Origin: JBNAVJ01 sp049700455
GTDB lineage: Bacteria; Bacteroidota; Ignavibacteria; Tepidaquicellales; Tepidaquicellaceae
Direction: 5' to 3'
Assembly: GCA_049700455.1 (NCBI GenBank)
Contig: JBNAVJ010000001.1
Span: 310,001 to 374,000 of the forward strand
DNA: 64,000 nucleotides
Of the stretch, positions 26,664-35,559 are shown one piece after another. The translations under genes and the position numbers were made by a program. Below the pieces are notes generated by a model. That model was not told where the DNA came from and searched no databases. It worked only from the letters and a program-made list of their open reading frames with translations. Every line of letters starts with the position of its first letter. The first letter of the stretch is position 1.

Positions 26664-27110
26664 TTACTCAAGAAAAAACTCCTTTTCAGTATAATAGGAG
26701 AATCCACCCGATACCCAATTGATTCTTACCCGCCAGAAACCTTTAGAAAACTTTTCCCTATTTAACTTAATTTTCTGAAAATTTGAAGAATCTGTAACTA
26801 TCTTGACTATTTTATCATAACTACTATTGGATGGTCTATAGAAATGAATAAGGTTGTCAGGATCAGGATCAAGTTTATTAGGGAATTTGATTGAAACAAT
26901 TCGATTGTCAACATGAAAATCTAATTTTTCAGAAAGCTGATTTGTTCTATTAATCTTATCAATTTGTTCTTGATATCTCAATTCTTTTTCATAGTAATTA
27001 TCAGTAACAAGATCCACCCTTTGCGTAAAGGAAAACATTACCATAGCCAGAACTAATAAAACAAATCCTGAATAAAGTATTGCTATTATTATACCCCAAC
27101 TTATTTTCAT
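26664..27110 (-). CDS. ccoH: FixH/CcoH family cbb3 oxidase assembly protein
   Basis: A 148-residue protein with one N-terminal membrane helix (residues 5-27), then the FixH signature: a DNYYEKELRYQEQIDKINR stretch (about 37-55) and a beta-rich periplasmic domain. It helps assemble the cbb3 oxidase, probably with CcoI. Starts seven bases after ccoG and is the last gene of the locus. Confidence 0.88.
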   Translation of the reverse strand: MKISWGIIIAILYSGFVLLVLAMVMFSFTQRVDLVTDNYYEKELRYQEQIDKINRTNQLSEKLDFHVDNRIVSIKFPNKLDPDPDNLIHFYRPSNSSYDKIVKIVTDSSNFQKIKLNREKFSKGFWRVRINWVSGGFSYYTEKEFFLE

Positions 27111-27117
27111 AATCTTA

Positions 27118-28530
27118 CTACTGCTTTACAGGTGAAATAAATGAAGTGTTTTGTAAGTTGATAATTTTGTCGTCCTTAGTTGAATACACTTCTACAGGTA
27201 GATGAATAATAGGAGTCTGAATTTTGTCGCGGTCAATTAGTATCAGAAACTGTGATTCTAGTGCACTAATTGGAGGCACAACAAAAGTATTTCCTATCAT
27301 TTTAATCTCAGCATCGATATTACTACTTTTTAAATTAATATATATACTATCAAAAGTATTATTTACAATTTTTAAAGTATATACATTACTAATTTTATCT
27401 CCAGGGAACTCTTGATATATTTTCCCGGGTGTTCTTAAAACTGTCACATCAATACTTTTTCTGGTAAATAATAAAGATACAAATGCCCCTATCAAAATTA
27501 AAAGCAATATTGAGTAGATTACAATCCTTGGGGTAATTCGAAAATGAACTTTGTTCCGAATAGCATTTAGAGAGCTATATTTTATAAGTCCTTTTGGTAA
27601 ATTAACTTTTTCCATTACAGAATCACACGCATCGATGCAAGCAGTGCAATTAACACATTCAAGCTGGGTTCCATTTCTTATATCAATACCAGTAGGACAC
27701 ACTGCTACACACAAATTACAGTTAATGCAATCCCCCAGACCTATTCGAGGTTTGTTTTTAACAAATTTTCTCCTCGGTTCACCTCTTACATAATCATAAG
27801 CTACTACAATCGAGTTAGTATCAAGCAATACACTTTGTAATCTTCCATATGGACAAACAATTGTACAAGCCTGCTCTCTAAAACGAGAAAAAATAAAATA
27901 AAATATTCCTGAAAAAACACTTACAGTAATAAATGCCGTCATATGTTCTCTGGGGGAGGAAGTTATATACTGAAAGAACTCATCCCGCCCTATAAAATAA
28001 GCAAGAAAGATATTGCCAATAATAAATGATATGATTAGAAAAATTAAATGTTTTGCAAATTTTTTCCAAAATTTCTTGAAACTTAAGGGCTGGGAATTAA
28101 GCTTTCTTTGGTGTGAGGCATCCCCTTCAATCCAATATTCAATTCTGCGGAAAACCATTTCCATAAATACTGTTTGAGGACAAAACCAGCCACAAAAAAT
28201 CCTCCCATATACCGCCGTAAACAAAACTATAAAAACAATCATAATAACTGTTGCCAATACAAAAAGAAAAAAATCATGTGGTCCAAAGGCAAACCCAAAA
28301 AGTATAAACTTTCTTTCCAAAACATTAAGCATAAAGAATTGATGCTCATTATATTTAATAAATGGTAAAACCACAAAAATATTAAGCAAAATAATACTCA
28401 CAATTGTTCTTAGTTGGTAATATTTTCCTGTTTGTTTCTTGGGGTAAATCCAAACTCGCTTGCCTTTTTCACTAACAGTGGAAATGTGATTGCGAAAAGA
28501 TTCTACATCTTGCATTATAATCTTACTCAA
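27118..28530 (-). CDS. ccoG: Cytochrome c oxidase accessory protein CcoG/FixG
   Basis: A 470-residue polyferredoxin membrane protein. Membrane helices in the N-terminal half include the CGWFCPQTVFME motif (about residues 113-124); two [4Fe-4S] binding sets follow (CINCNLCVAVCP and CVNCTACIDAC), then another helix and a C-terminal immunoglobulin-like FixG domain. Relatives act in copper reduction for cbb3 assembly. Three bases downstream of ccoP and seven upstream of ccoH on the same transcript. Confidence 0.95.
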   Translation of the reverse strand: MSKIIMQDVESFRNHISTVSEKGKRVWIYPKKQTGKYYQLRTIVSIILLNIFVVLPFIKYNEHQFFMLNVLERKFILFGFAFGPHDFFLFVLATVIMIVFIVLFTAVYGRIFCGWFCPQTVFMEMVFRRIEYWIEGDASHQRKLNSQPLSFKKFWKKFAKHLIFLIISFIIGNIFLAYFIGRDEFFQYITSSPREHMTAFITVSVFSGIFYFIFSRFREQACTIVCPYGRLQSVLLDTNSIVVAYDYVRGEPRRKFVKNKPRIGLGDCINCNLCVAVCPTGIDIRNGTQLECVNCTACIDACDSVMEKVNLPKGLIKYSSLNAIRNKVHFRITPRIVIYSILLLILIGAFVSLLFTRKSIDVTVLRTPGKIYQEFPGDKISNVYTLKIVNNTFDSIYINLKSSNIDAEIKMIGNTFVVPPISALESQFLILIDRDKIQTPIIHLPVEVYSTKDDKIINLQNTSFISPVKQ

Positions 28531-28533
28531 AGT

Positions 28534-29241
28534 TTATTTTTTGGAAACCGTATCAATACAGGGGGTCCCCTCAGGAGCTTTGGGATTCGGAGGATTTGTT
28601 CCTTGAAGAGTTTTTACATAACTTGCTACCTGTTGAATTTGTTTGGGATTAAGTTGTGTTTTCCAGGAAATCATGCCTTTAGCCGGTACACCATTAGAAA
28701 TAACCGCAAATACTTCTTTAATCGAACATCCGTGAATCCATAGTGAATCTGTCAAGTTTGGACCTATTACCCCCTGTCCTTTATCTCCATGACAGTTTGT
28801 ACAATTAGCCACAAAAATCTTTTTTCCCTCTTCAATATTTTTTTCATCTGCAAGTAATATTACATTGGTTTCATTTATTAGCGCCCCGGTTTGAGCGAGT
28901 TTTTCCTTCAACGTATTTGCTTCCTGGATTTCCTGTTGATATTCATCATACATAAGATTGGGTTTTCCAAGAAGGTGGTAGTTAATCATATAAACGACAC
29001 CAAAAACTATAGTTATATAGAACAAGAACTGAAACCAGGCCGGGGGTTTATTATTAAGTTCTTGAATATCATCATAATTATGATCAGATAGTAAAAGGTC
29101 CTTTTCATTTACCAAAACCTTCTGTTTTTTCTTTAGCTCAAACTTTTTACCGAGATCAAAAATCATAATAGATGCAAACAGTATTGCAAGTGTAAATAAT
29201 AAAGCTGCCAGAAGCAGAAATGCATAAGTTTGTGTATCCAT
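28534..29241 (-). CDS. ccoP: cbb3 cytochrome oxidase subunit CcoP, monoheme form
   Basis: A 235-residue membrane-anchored cytochrome c. Two hydrophobic segments (about residues 5-29 and 70-90) flank a linker with a PPAWFQFLFY motif; the single heme motif is CTNCH at 147-151, with a later Met (AKGMISWK) as likely axial ligand. Classic CcoP has two heme c domains; this short form has one, as in other Bacteroidota-type loci. It passes electrons to the CcoN core. Tightly packed between ccoQ and ccoG. Confidence 0.92.
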   Translation of the reverse strand: MDTQTYAFLLLAALLFTLAILFASIMIFDLGKKFELKKKQKVLVNEKDLLLSDHNYDDIQELNNKPPAWFQFLFYITIVFGVVYMINYHLLGKPNLMYDEYQQEIQEANTLKEKLAQTGALINETNVILLADEKNIEEGKKIFVANCTNCHGDKGQGVIGPNLTDSLWIHGCSIKEVFAVISNGVPAKGMISWKTQLNPKQIQQVASYVKTLQGTNPPNPKAPEGTPCIDTVSKK

Positions 29242-29244
29242 ATT

Positions 29245-29454
29245 TTACAATCCAATATGTTTGTTAATAAATACTTCTTTTGAGACATCAGATTCTTTAT
29301 CATCAAATGGAATTTGTCTCCACTTTTGTACATACTCGTGCTTAAGTCTCAGAACCCATATTATAACCGTTACGAAAACAACAAAAAAAATTATGGTAGT
29401 TGAGATTGCTATAATATCAACACCTTTTACAGATTCAAAGATTTTGCTAAACAT
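29245..29454 (-). CDS. ccoQ: cbb3 oxidase small subunit CcoQ
   Basis: A 69-residue protein with one membrane helix (about residues 13-36) and a short charged tail (KHEYVQKWRQIPFDD). Position between ccoNO and ccoP with three-base gaps on both sides, and its size, identify it as CcoQ, which stabilises the complex. Confidence 0.82.
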   Translation of the reverse strand: MFSKIFESVKGVDIIAISTTIIFFVVFVTVIIWVLRLKHEYVQKWRQIPFDDKESDVSKEVFINKHIGL

Positions 29455-29457
29455 ATT

Positions 29458-31608
29458 CTATTTACCTGTCTGATTTTGTAATTTAATATCAGTACCTAAT
29501 CTTTGAAGATATGCAATTAAGGCTATTATTTCTCTATCTGGAGATGTATCAATTCCCTGTTTTTGTAAATCCATTGCAATTTCTGTTGCTTGCTTTATTA
29601 AATCATCATTCGCAATTTTTTCATACCCTTCCGGATAAGGTACCCCAAGTTTTCTAAGAGCGCCAATTTTTGTTTCCGTTATACTCATATCAAGAATATT
29701 TTGGTGAAGCCATGGGTAGGAGGGCATTATCGACCCTGGGGAAGTTAGTCTGGGATCTTCCATATGTAGATAGTGCCAGAGATTTGGATATTTTTTCCCC
29801 TCACGATGTAGATCAGGTCCTGTTCGTTTTGAACCCCATGTAAAAGGATGATCATATACATATTCACCTGCCTTTGAATATTCTCCGTATCTTTCTGTTT
29901 CTGAGCGGAATGGCCTAACTAATTGCGAATGACAGGATAAACATCCCTCTCTTATATAAATATCTCTTCCCTGTAATTCCAATGGTGTATAAGGCTTTAC
30001 GCTTGGAATTGTTGGAATATTTGATTTTATTACAAAGGTTGGAATAATTTCCACCAAGCCACCTATAGAAACCAACACAATTGCTAATAACGCAAATTTA
30101 AGAGGTTTCCCTTCAAGGATTCTATGTTTACCATAAAAAGTTTTTGCTTTTTCAAACTGTAGGTTCTGAAGAGGGGGTGCTTCAGCAACCTGTTCTGAAA
30201 CAAATGAACCTTGCTTTGCTGTTTTGTATAAATTGAAAATCATTACAATTACCCCTGTATAATACAACCCCCCTCCAAATGCGCGAATAATATACATAGG
30301 AATAATCTGAAGCACTGTTTCAAGAAAATTAGGATTTTGGAGAACTCCATCAGGGGTAAATTGTTTCCACATTAAAGATTGTGTTATACCTGACCAATAC
30401 ATTGGAACAACGTAAAACAAAATCCCAAGAAAACCTATCCAGAAATGGAAGTTTGCAAGTTTCTTTGAATACAATTCCGTATTCCAAAGTTTTGGAACTA
30501 ACCAGTAAAGTATTCCAAAGGTCAAAAAGCCATTCCATCCTAATGCTCCAACGTGTACATGAGAGACAATCCAATCTGTAAAATGTGCAATAGCATTGAC
30601 ATTTTTCAAAGATAACATAGGGCCTTCGAAGGTTGCCATTCCGTAAGCGGTAACTGCAACTACCATAAATTTTAAGACAGGCGACTCCCTAACTTTATCC
30701 CAAGCTCCTCTCAAAGTTAAAAGACCATTAATCATTCCCCCCCAAGAAGGCGCTATTAACATTACTGAAAAAACGGTACCAAGGGATTGTGCCCAATCTG
30801 GTAAAGCGCTATAGAGTAAATGGTGAGGACCTGCCCAAATGTATATGAAAATCAGTGTCCAAAAATGAATAATTGACAATCGATATGAATAAATGGGTCT
30901 ATTTGCTGCTTTCGGCAGGAAATAATACATTAGCCCCAGATAGGGTGTCGTTAAAAAAAATGCTACCGCATTATGACCATACCACCATTGTACAAGTGCA
31001 TCTTGAACCCCAGCATAAACCGGATAACTTTTCAGCAAACTAACTGGTAGTTCAATAGAATTAACTATATGTAACAATGCAACTGTAACAACAGTAGCAA
31101 TGTAAAACCAAATTGCTACATAGAGATGACTTTCTCTCCGCTTCAGAATAGTGCCAAACATATTAATAATAAAAATTACCCACACAATAGCAATAAGAAC
31201 ATCAAGGGGCCATTCCAGTTCAGCATACTCCTTACTGGTAGTATAACCAAGGGCAAGGGTAATGGCTGCTAAAACAATTATCAATTGCCAACCCCAGAAA
31301 TGTAGTTTTGAGAGCAGGCTGCTAAATATACTTGTCTTGCAAAGCCGTGGTAGAGAATAATAGATACCCATAAATATCGCATTGCCAACAAATGCGAATA
31401 TTACAGCATTTGTGTGTATGGGTCTGATCCTACCAAAACTTGTAAATGGAAGATTAAAATTCAGTGCTGGAATAAATAACTGTGAAGCTATAAGAAGCCC
31501 AACTAACATACCAATAGCACCCCAGAATACTGATGCAATAAGAAACCATTTTACAGGTCTATTGTCATAGGTAAATTTTTCCAACTGAAAATTGAAGGTT
31601 TCTTTCAT
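29458..31608 (-). CDS. ccoNO: Fused cbb3 cytochrome oxidase subunits CcoN-CcoO
   Basis: A 716-residue fusion. Residues about 1-480 are the CcoN heme-copper core: many membrane helices with conserved histidines (HTNAVIFAF; WWYGHNAVAFFLTTPYLG; GPHHLLYSALPDW; HFTDWIVSHVHVGALGWNG). After a linker and a further helix, the CcoO part carries one heme motif, CLSCH in YIREGCLSCHSQLVRPF (about residue 556), and the GPDLHREGKKYPNLWHYLHMEDPR segment. It reduces O2 with high affinity and pumps protons. The fusion is known in Bacteroidota and Epsilon/Campylobacterota-unlike lineages; here it lies 96 bases after a PLP-lyase gene. Confidence 0.95.
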   Translation of the reverse strand: MKETFNFQLEKFTYDNRPVKWFLIASVFWGAIGMLVGLLIASQLFIPALNFNLPFTSFGRIRPIHTNAVIFAFVGNAIFMGIYYSLPRLCKTSIFSSLLSKLHFWGWQLIIVLAAITLALGYTTSKEYAELEWPLDVLIAIVWVIFIINMFGTILKRRESHLYVAIWFYIATVVTVALLHIVNSIELPVSLLKSYPVYAGVQDALVQWWYGHNAVAFFLTTPYLGLMYYFLPKAANRPIYSYRLSIIHFWTLIFIYIWAGPHHLLYSALPDWAQSLGTVFSVMLIAPSWGGMINGLLTLRGAWDKVRESPVLKFMVVAVTAYGMATFEGPMLSLKNVNAIAHFTDWIVSHVHVGALGWNGFLTFGILYWLVPKLWNTELYSKKLANFHFWIGFLGILFYVVPMYWSGITQSLMWKQFTPDGVLQNPNFLETVLQIIPMYIIRAFGGGLYYTGVIVMIFNLYKTAKQGSFVSEQVAEAPPLQNLQFEKAKTFYGKHRILEGKPLKFALLAIVLVSIGGLVEIIPTFVIKSNIPTIPSVKPYTPLELQGRDIYIREGCLSCHSQLVRPFRSETERYGEYSKAGEYVYDHPFTWGSKRTGPDLHREGKKYPNLWHYLHMEDPRLTSPGSIMPSYPWLHQNILDMSITETKIGALRKLGVPYPEGYEKIANDDLIKQATEIAMDLQKQGIDTSPDREIIALIAYLQRLGTDIKLQNQTGK

Positions 31609-31677
31609 TTGAGAACAATATTTTAGTTATTAAGATATAAAATTTACCTGAGATTTATAGTATTAAAAAAGAAATAG

Positions 31678-31690
31678 GACTTTAAAAGTC
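31678..31690. promoter_or_regulatory. Small inverted repeat between the PLP lyase and ccoNO genes
   Basis: GACTTT-A-AAAGTC, 6-bp arms around one base, in the 96-base gap before ccoNO. It could be part of an internal promoter/operator for the oxidase genes. It is short and AT-rich, so chance is possible. Confidence 0.3.
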
Positions 31691-31704
31691 GTATTTTAAC
31701 AGTT

Positions 31705-32907
31705 TTATATAACCCCAACCCTACGAAGACATTTTCTAACTTTGCGAAATGATTCTTCAATATTATTATCAAGTCCCACTGAAAATCTTACAAGTCCCTG
31801 GGTTAAGCCTAATTGTTTTTGTTCTTCTTCCGGTATTTCAGAAGAAGTACTATGCCCCGGAGCACTAAATAAAGTTTTAAAGTACCCAAGGCTTACTGCA
31901 AGATATCCAATTTTTTCCTGTTGCATAAGTTCCATTAATCGATCAGCTTTTTTCCGTGTTTTAATATCAACGGCTACAATTCCACCATACCCAAAGCCTT
32001 GATTCATAAAGCTCGTCAACAGTTTATGACCGCGGTGAGATTTTAATCCGGGGTAGTAAGTTTTCAGACCTAATTTTTCAAATTGGTTAGCAAAATAAAG
32101 TGCATTCTCGCTATGTTTTTTCATTCTGATATGAAGTGAATGAATATTCTTTAGAATACTGGCTGCTCTAAAACTATCCAGTACTGGGCCTAAAAGCATC
32201 GTAGCCCCCGAATTGATATTGGTAAGATCTGATATAAACGATTTATTAGAACAAATACAACCTGCAACACAATCACTGGTACCATTGATATATTTTGTCA
32301 TACTATGCACTACAATATCAGCTCCCAATCTTATAGGAGAGACAATCATTGGTGCAAATGTATTATCAACAACAAGTTTAATTTTATATTTACGAGCAAT
32401 GCGGGAAAGCTTAGGTATATCTGCAATTTCAAGTAGGGGGTTACTTATTGTTTCACAATAAATTAGCTTAGTTTTCGGAGTAATAGCTGATTCAACCTCT
32501 TTAAGATTAGTAATGTTTACAAACCTAACCCTGAGGTTAAACTTGGGGAGGAAATTCTTAAAAAGGGCATAGGTTCCCCCATAGATGGTATGTGCAGAAA
32601 CAATTTCATCCCCTGCTTGACAGAGTTGCATTATAGTACAGTTAATTGCAGCCATACCGGAAGAAGTAACCTGCGCTGCCTCAGAATCTTCAAAACGGGC
32701 AAGAGCTTGTGAGAGATAACGGTTGATAGGATTCCAATGTCTTGAATAAAGAAAACATCCTTCAATTTCGTGTTCAAAAGCTTCTTCCATTTTTTTCGTC
32801 GATAAAAATGTATAGGTAGATGAATCGGTAATTGATGGGTTTACATCACCGAATTCACCAAAAACTAAATAGTCATGAATTTTTTCACTTGGATCAAAAG
32901 TTTTCAT
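31705..32907 (-). CDS. Cys/Met-metabolism PLP enzyme (cystathionine gamma-synthase/lyase family)
   Basis: A 400-residue fold-type I enzyme of the trans-sulfuration family. YSRHWNPINRYLSQALARFEDSEAA (about residues 54-78), SSGMAAINCTI, the PLP aspartate in VVDNTFAP and the lysine in HSMTKYINGTSD are clear. The active-site segment reads IYGGTYALF, without the Cys typical of methionine gamma-lyase, so gamma-synthase, O-acetylhomoserine sulfhydrylase or cystathionine lyase activity is more likely. Its position inside the cbb3 locus, between ccoS (26 bases) and ccoNO (96 bases), is unusual. Confidence 0.88.
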   Translation of the reverse strand: MKTFDPSEKIHDYLVFGEFGDVNPSITDSSTYTFLSTKKMEEAFEHEIEGCFLYSRHWNPINRYLSQALARFEDSEAAQVTSSGMAAINCTIMQLCQAGDEIVSAHTIYGGTYALFKNFLPKFNLRVRFVNITNLKEVESAITPKTKLIYCETISNPLLEIADIPKLSRIARKYKIKLVVDNTFAPMIVSPIRLGADIVVHSMTKYINGTSDCVAGCICSNKSFISDLTNINSGATMLLGPVLDSFRAASILKNIHSLHIRMKKHSENALYFANQFEKLGLKTYYPGLKSHRGHKLLTSFMNQGFGYGGIVAVDIKTRKKADRLMELMQQEKIGYLAVSLGYFKTLFSAPGHSTSSEIPEEEQKQLGLTQGLVRFSVGLDNNIEESFRKVRKCLRRVGVI

Positions 32908-32933
32908 AGGAGTAAATATTTTAAGTTTTAAAA

Positions 32934-33122
32934 TTATAATATGTTATTACTTTTATTTTTTTCAGACTCTGGGGTTGTTTGTTTTACCTCTTCGAATAGG
33001 ATACGTACTGAGGGAGTATATTGATCTTCAAACTGTCCAGTTCGTACTGCCCAAAAAAATGCAATAAGGAAACTGCCCGCAATAACAATACTAAAAAAAA
33101 TCAAAACTAAAATGATTTCCAT
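32934..33122 (-). CDS. ccoS: cbb3 oxidase maturation protein CcoS
   Basis: A 62-residue protein with one N-terminal helix and the CcoS signature AFFWAVRTGQFEDQYTP (about residues 22-38). It is needed for cofactor insertion in cbb3 oxidases of other bacteria. Seven bases downstream of ccoI. Confidence 0.9.
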   Translation of the reverse strand: MEIILVLIFFSIVIAGSFLIAFFWAVRTGQFEDQYTPSVRILFEEVKQTTPESEKNKSNNIL

Positions 33123-33129
33123 AATATCG

Positions 33130-35559
33130 TTATAAGTTAAGTTTTTGCTTTTTGGAAATTAAATTAGTTGTAAAAATACAATAGAGAACTGTACTAATAG
33201 AACTTACAGGCATCAGCACTGCAGCTACCAATGGAGATAAGACGCCTTGTACTGCAAACGACAGCCCCACTACATTATACATCAACGAAAACACAAAGCT
33301 CAACAATATAATCTTCACACTTTGCTTAGACAACTTTAGAAAACGAGCAAGTTTGTAAAAAGAATCTCCCTCTAAAATAGCATCACAAGAGGGAGAAAAA
33401 TTTGTGATGTCATCTGATACTGATATCCCTACGTTGCTTACCATTAGAGCTCCAGCATCATTAAGACCATCCCCTATCATTAATACTTTTTCTCCTTTTC
33501 TTTGGAGGTTATTTATATACCGAAGTTTCTCATCTGGTTTTTGGTCAAAATGAAGATTTTCATTTTGACCAATTAAGCTAACATAAAAATCTTTTTGCTG
33601 TGAGACATCCCCGGAAAGTAAGTGAAGTTTATACTTCGACCTTAATTCCTCAAGAGTATGAATAAACCCTTCTCTAAATTTATCGCTTATCAAAAAGCAA
33701 CCTTTTATTTCATCGTTAATAGACAACCAAACTCTGGCTCCAACATTTAACTTTTTATCTACCACCGAACTTTTCTGACCTGCTACGAATTTATACGAAC
33801 CTATTTTGACAAAATTATCCTCAATATTAGCTTGTATACCTTCTCCAATAATCTCCGTAAAGTTATTAACAATGAAGGTTTCATACTCTCTAAGAAAAGA
33901 AAACAACTTTCGGCTCAAAGGGTGAGTTGAGTTCCGCACTAGAGACTTCACTAAAGATAATTCATAATCACTAATTGTTGCCCCGATGAATTCAATATGG
34001 GAATTCAACTCCTGAGTTAGGGTACCAGTTTTGTCAAATACTATAGTAGTAATCCTTGAAAGCTTTTCTATTACTTCAGAATTCTTCAGATAAAATGAAT
34101 TCTTGCCAAAAATCCTCATCATATTACCAAATGTAAATGGAATTGACAATGCTATAACACAAGGACAGGCTACAATCAATACTGCAGTTAAAACATCAAA
34201 TACTTTTGAAGAATCCTTAATTCCCCAATATATAGATGTCACTGTAGCTACTAAAAAAACAGCCCAAGTAAAATACTTGCCAAGAAAATTTGTAATTTTA
34301 TTTACGTCGGACTTAAAGTGTTTTCCACAGCTTAAATCATTATTCCAGAGCTGAGTTAAATAACTCTGGGAAACCTCCTTTACAATTTCTACCTCAATAG
34401 CTTCCCCCCGTTGTCTCCCTCCTGCATAAATAATTTCACCAACGACCTTCGTCACCGGAGAGGATTCACCTGTTACAAAACTATAGTCTATAAAGGCTTC
34501 CCCTTTGAAGAGAATAGAATCTGCCGGAATAATTTCTCCGTTTCTAATTAATACTCTATTGCCGGGTTTTAATTTTGTTACCGGCATTGAGGTTTCCTCC
34601 CCATCTTTCAATATAGATACTGCTAAGGGAAAATACGTTTTGTATGAATTTTCAAAATCTAACAAAGAATAGGTTTTGTTCTGAAAGATTTTTCCAATTA
34701 GTAGAAAAAATACAAGCCCCGTAATAGAATCAAAATAGCCAGCTCCGTGCATAAAAACCACATCATAAACACTTCTAAAAAAACCAGTTGCAATACCCAG
34801 TGAAAGTGGAACATCTATATTAACAATTTTTTTTCTGAGTCCCTTAAGAGCCGAAGAAAAATAATCAGAGGCTGCATAAAAGAATACTGGTAAAGCAAGA
34901 AACAAATTCAAATATCCAAAAAAATTTCCGAGAAGATTATCTGTTATTCGATTGAGTCCAAGATATTCGGGAAAGCTAAGCAGCATTATATTACCAAATG
35001 AAAACCCAGCTATTCCAAGTTTAAGATAAAGAGCTCGGTTCTTTGAGTTCTGAACCTTTTTTTCAATGCTTTCGAGATTTAAAACCGGTTCATAGCCGAG
35101 TGAATCAAGCAGTTCAACAATTTTTCTCAGTGTTGTTACACTTGAATCAAATCTCAAAGAGAGCTTTTTCTCAAGGAAATTGACTCGTGACATCAAAATA
35201 CCTTTATCAAGCCTTGAAAGATTTTCAAGCAACCAGATACAGGAGCTACAATGCATCTGTGGTAATTTAAAAGTAACAACATTTAGATTACCTTCAGAAA
35301 AATCTAAAATCTGTTTCACTGTAGACTCATCCCCCAAAAATGCGTATTTGTTTTTATGATATACATTTGGGGTAAGGCCAGGATGTGAGTCAAAATTATA
35401 ATATTCGCATAAGTTGTTATTATGAAGAATTTCGTAGACAACTTTACAACTATTACAACAGAAATATTTCTCTTCAATATAAATACTTTTATCTTTACAA
35501 ATGTCACCACAGTGAAAACAAACAAGTTGTGAATCTGTAGCGGTATTGCTTTCTGTCAT
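33130..35559 (-). CDS. ccoI: P1B-type copper-transporting ATPase CcoI/FixI
   Basis: An 809-residue heavy-metal ATPase. N-terminal zinc-ribbon-like cysteines (CFHCG...FCCNSCK, residues 14-40), an HMA domain with MHCSSC, eight membrane helices with the CPC metal site (VACPCVIALS), phosphorylation motif VFDKTGTLT, nucleotide-domain THPLSR (HP motif), and GDGLNDAGAL hinge. The ribbon + HMA + CPC layout is that of FixI/CcoI, which exports Cu(I) to the periplasm for the CuB centre of cbb3 oxidase. The kinase gene upstream overlaps its start by four bases. Confidence 0.95.
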   Translation of the reverse strand: MTESNTATDSQLVCFHCGDICKDKSIYIEEKYFCCNSCKVVYEILHNNNLCEYYNFDSHPGLTPNVYHKNKYAFLGDESTVKQILDFSEGNLNVVTFKLPQMHCSSCIWLLENLSRLDKGILMSRVNFLEKKLSLRFDSSVTTLRKIVELLDSLGYEPVLNLESIEKKVQNSKNRALYLKLGIAGFSFGNIMLLSFPEYLGLNRITDNLLGNFFGYLNLFLALPVFFYAASDYFSSALKGLRKKIVNIDVPLSLGIATGFFRSVYDVVFMHGAGYFDSITGLVFFLLIGKIFQNKTYSLLDFENSYKTYFPLAVSILKDGEETSMPVTKLKPGNRVLIRNGEIIPADSILFKGEAFIDYSFVTGESSPVTKVVGEIIYAGGRQRGEAIEVEIVKEVSQSYLTQLWNNDLSCGKHFKSDVNKITNFLGKYFTWAVFLVATVTSIYWGIKDSSKVFDVLTAVLIVACPCVIALSIPFTFGNMMRIFGKNSFYLKNSEVIEKLSRITTIVFDKTGTLTQELNSHIEFIGATISDYELSLVKSLVRNSTHPLSRKLFSFLREYETFIVNNFTEIIGEGIQANIEDNFVKIGSYKFVAGQKSSVVDKKLNVGARVWLSINDEIKGCFLISDKFREGFIHTLEELRSKYKLHLLSGDVSQQKDFYVSLIGQNENLHFDQKPDEKLRYINNLQRKGEKVLMIGDGLNDAGALMVSNVGISVSDDITNFSPSCDAILEGDSFYKLARFLKLSKQSVKIILLSFVFSLMYNVVGLSFAVQGVLSPLVAAVLMPVSSISTVLYCIFTTNLISKKQKLNL

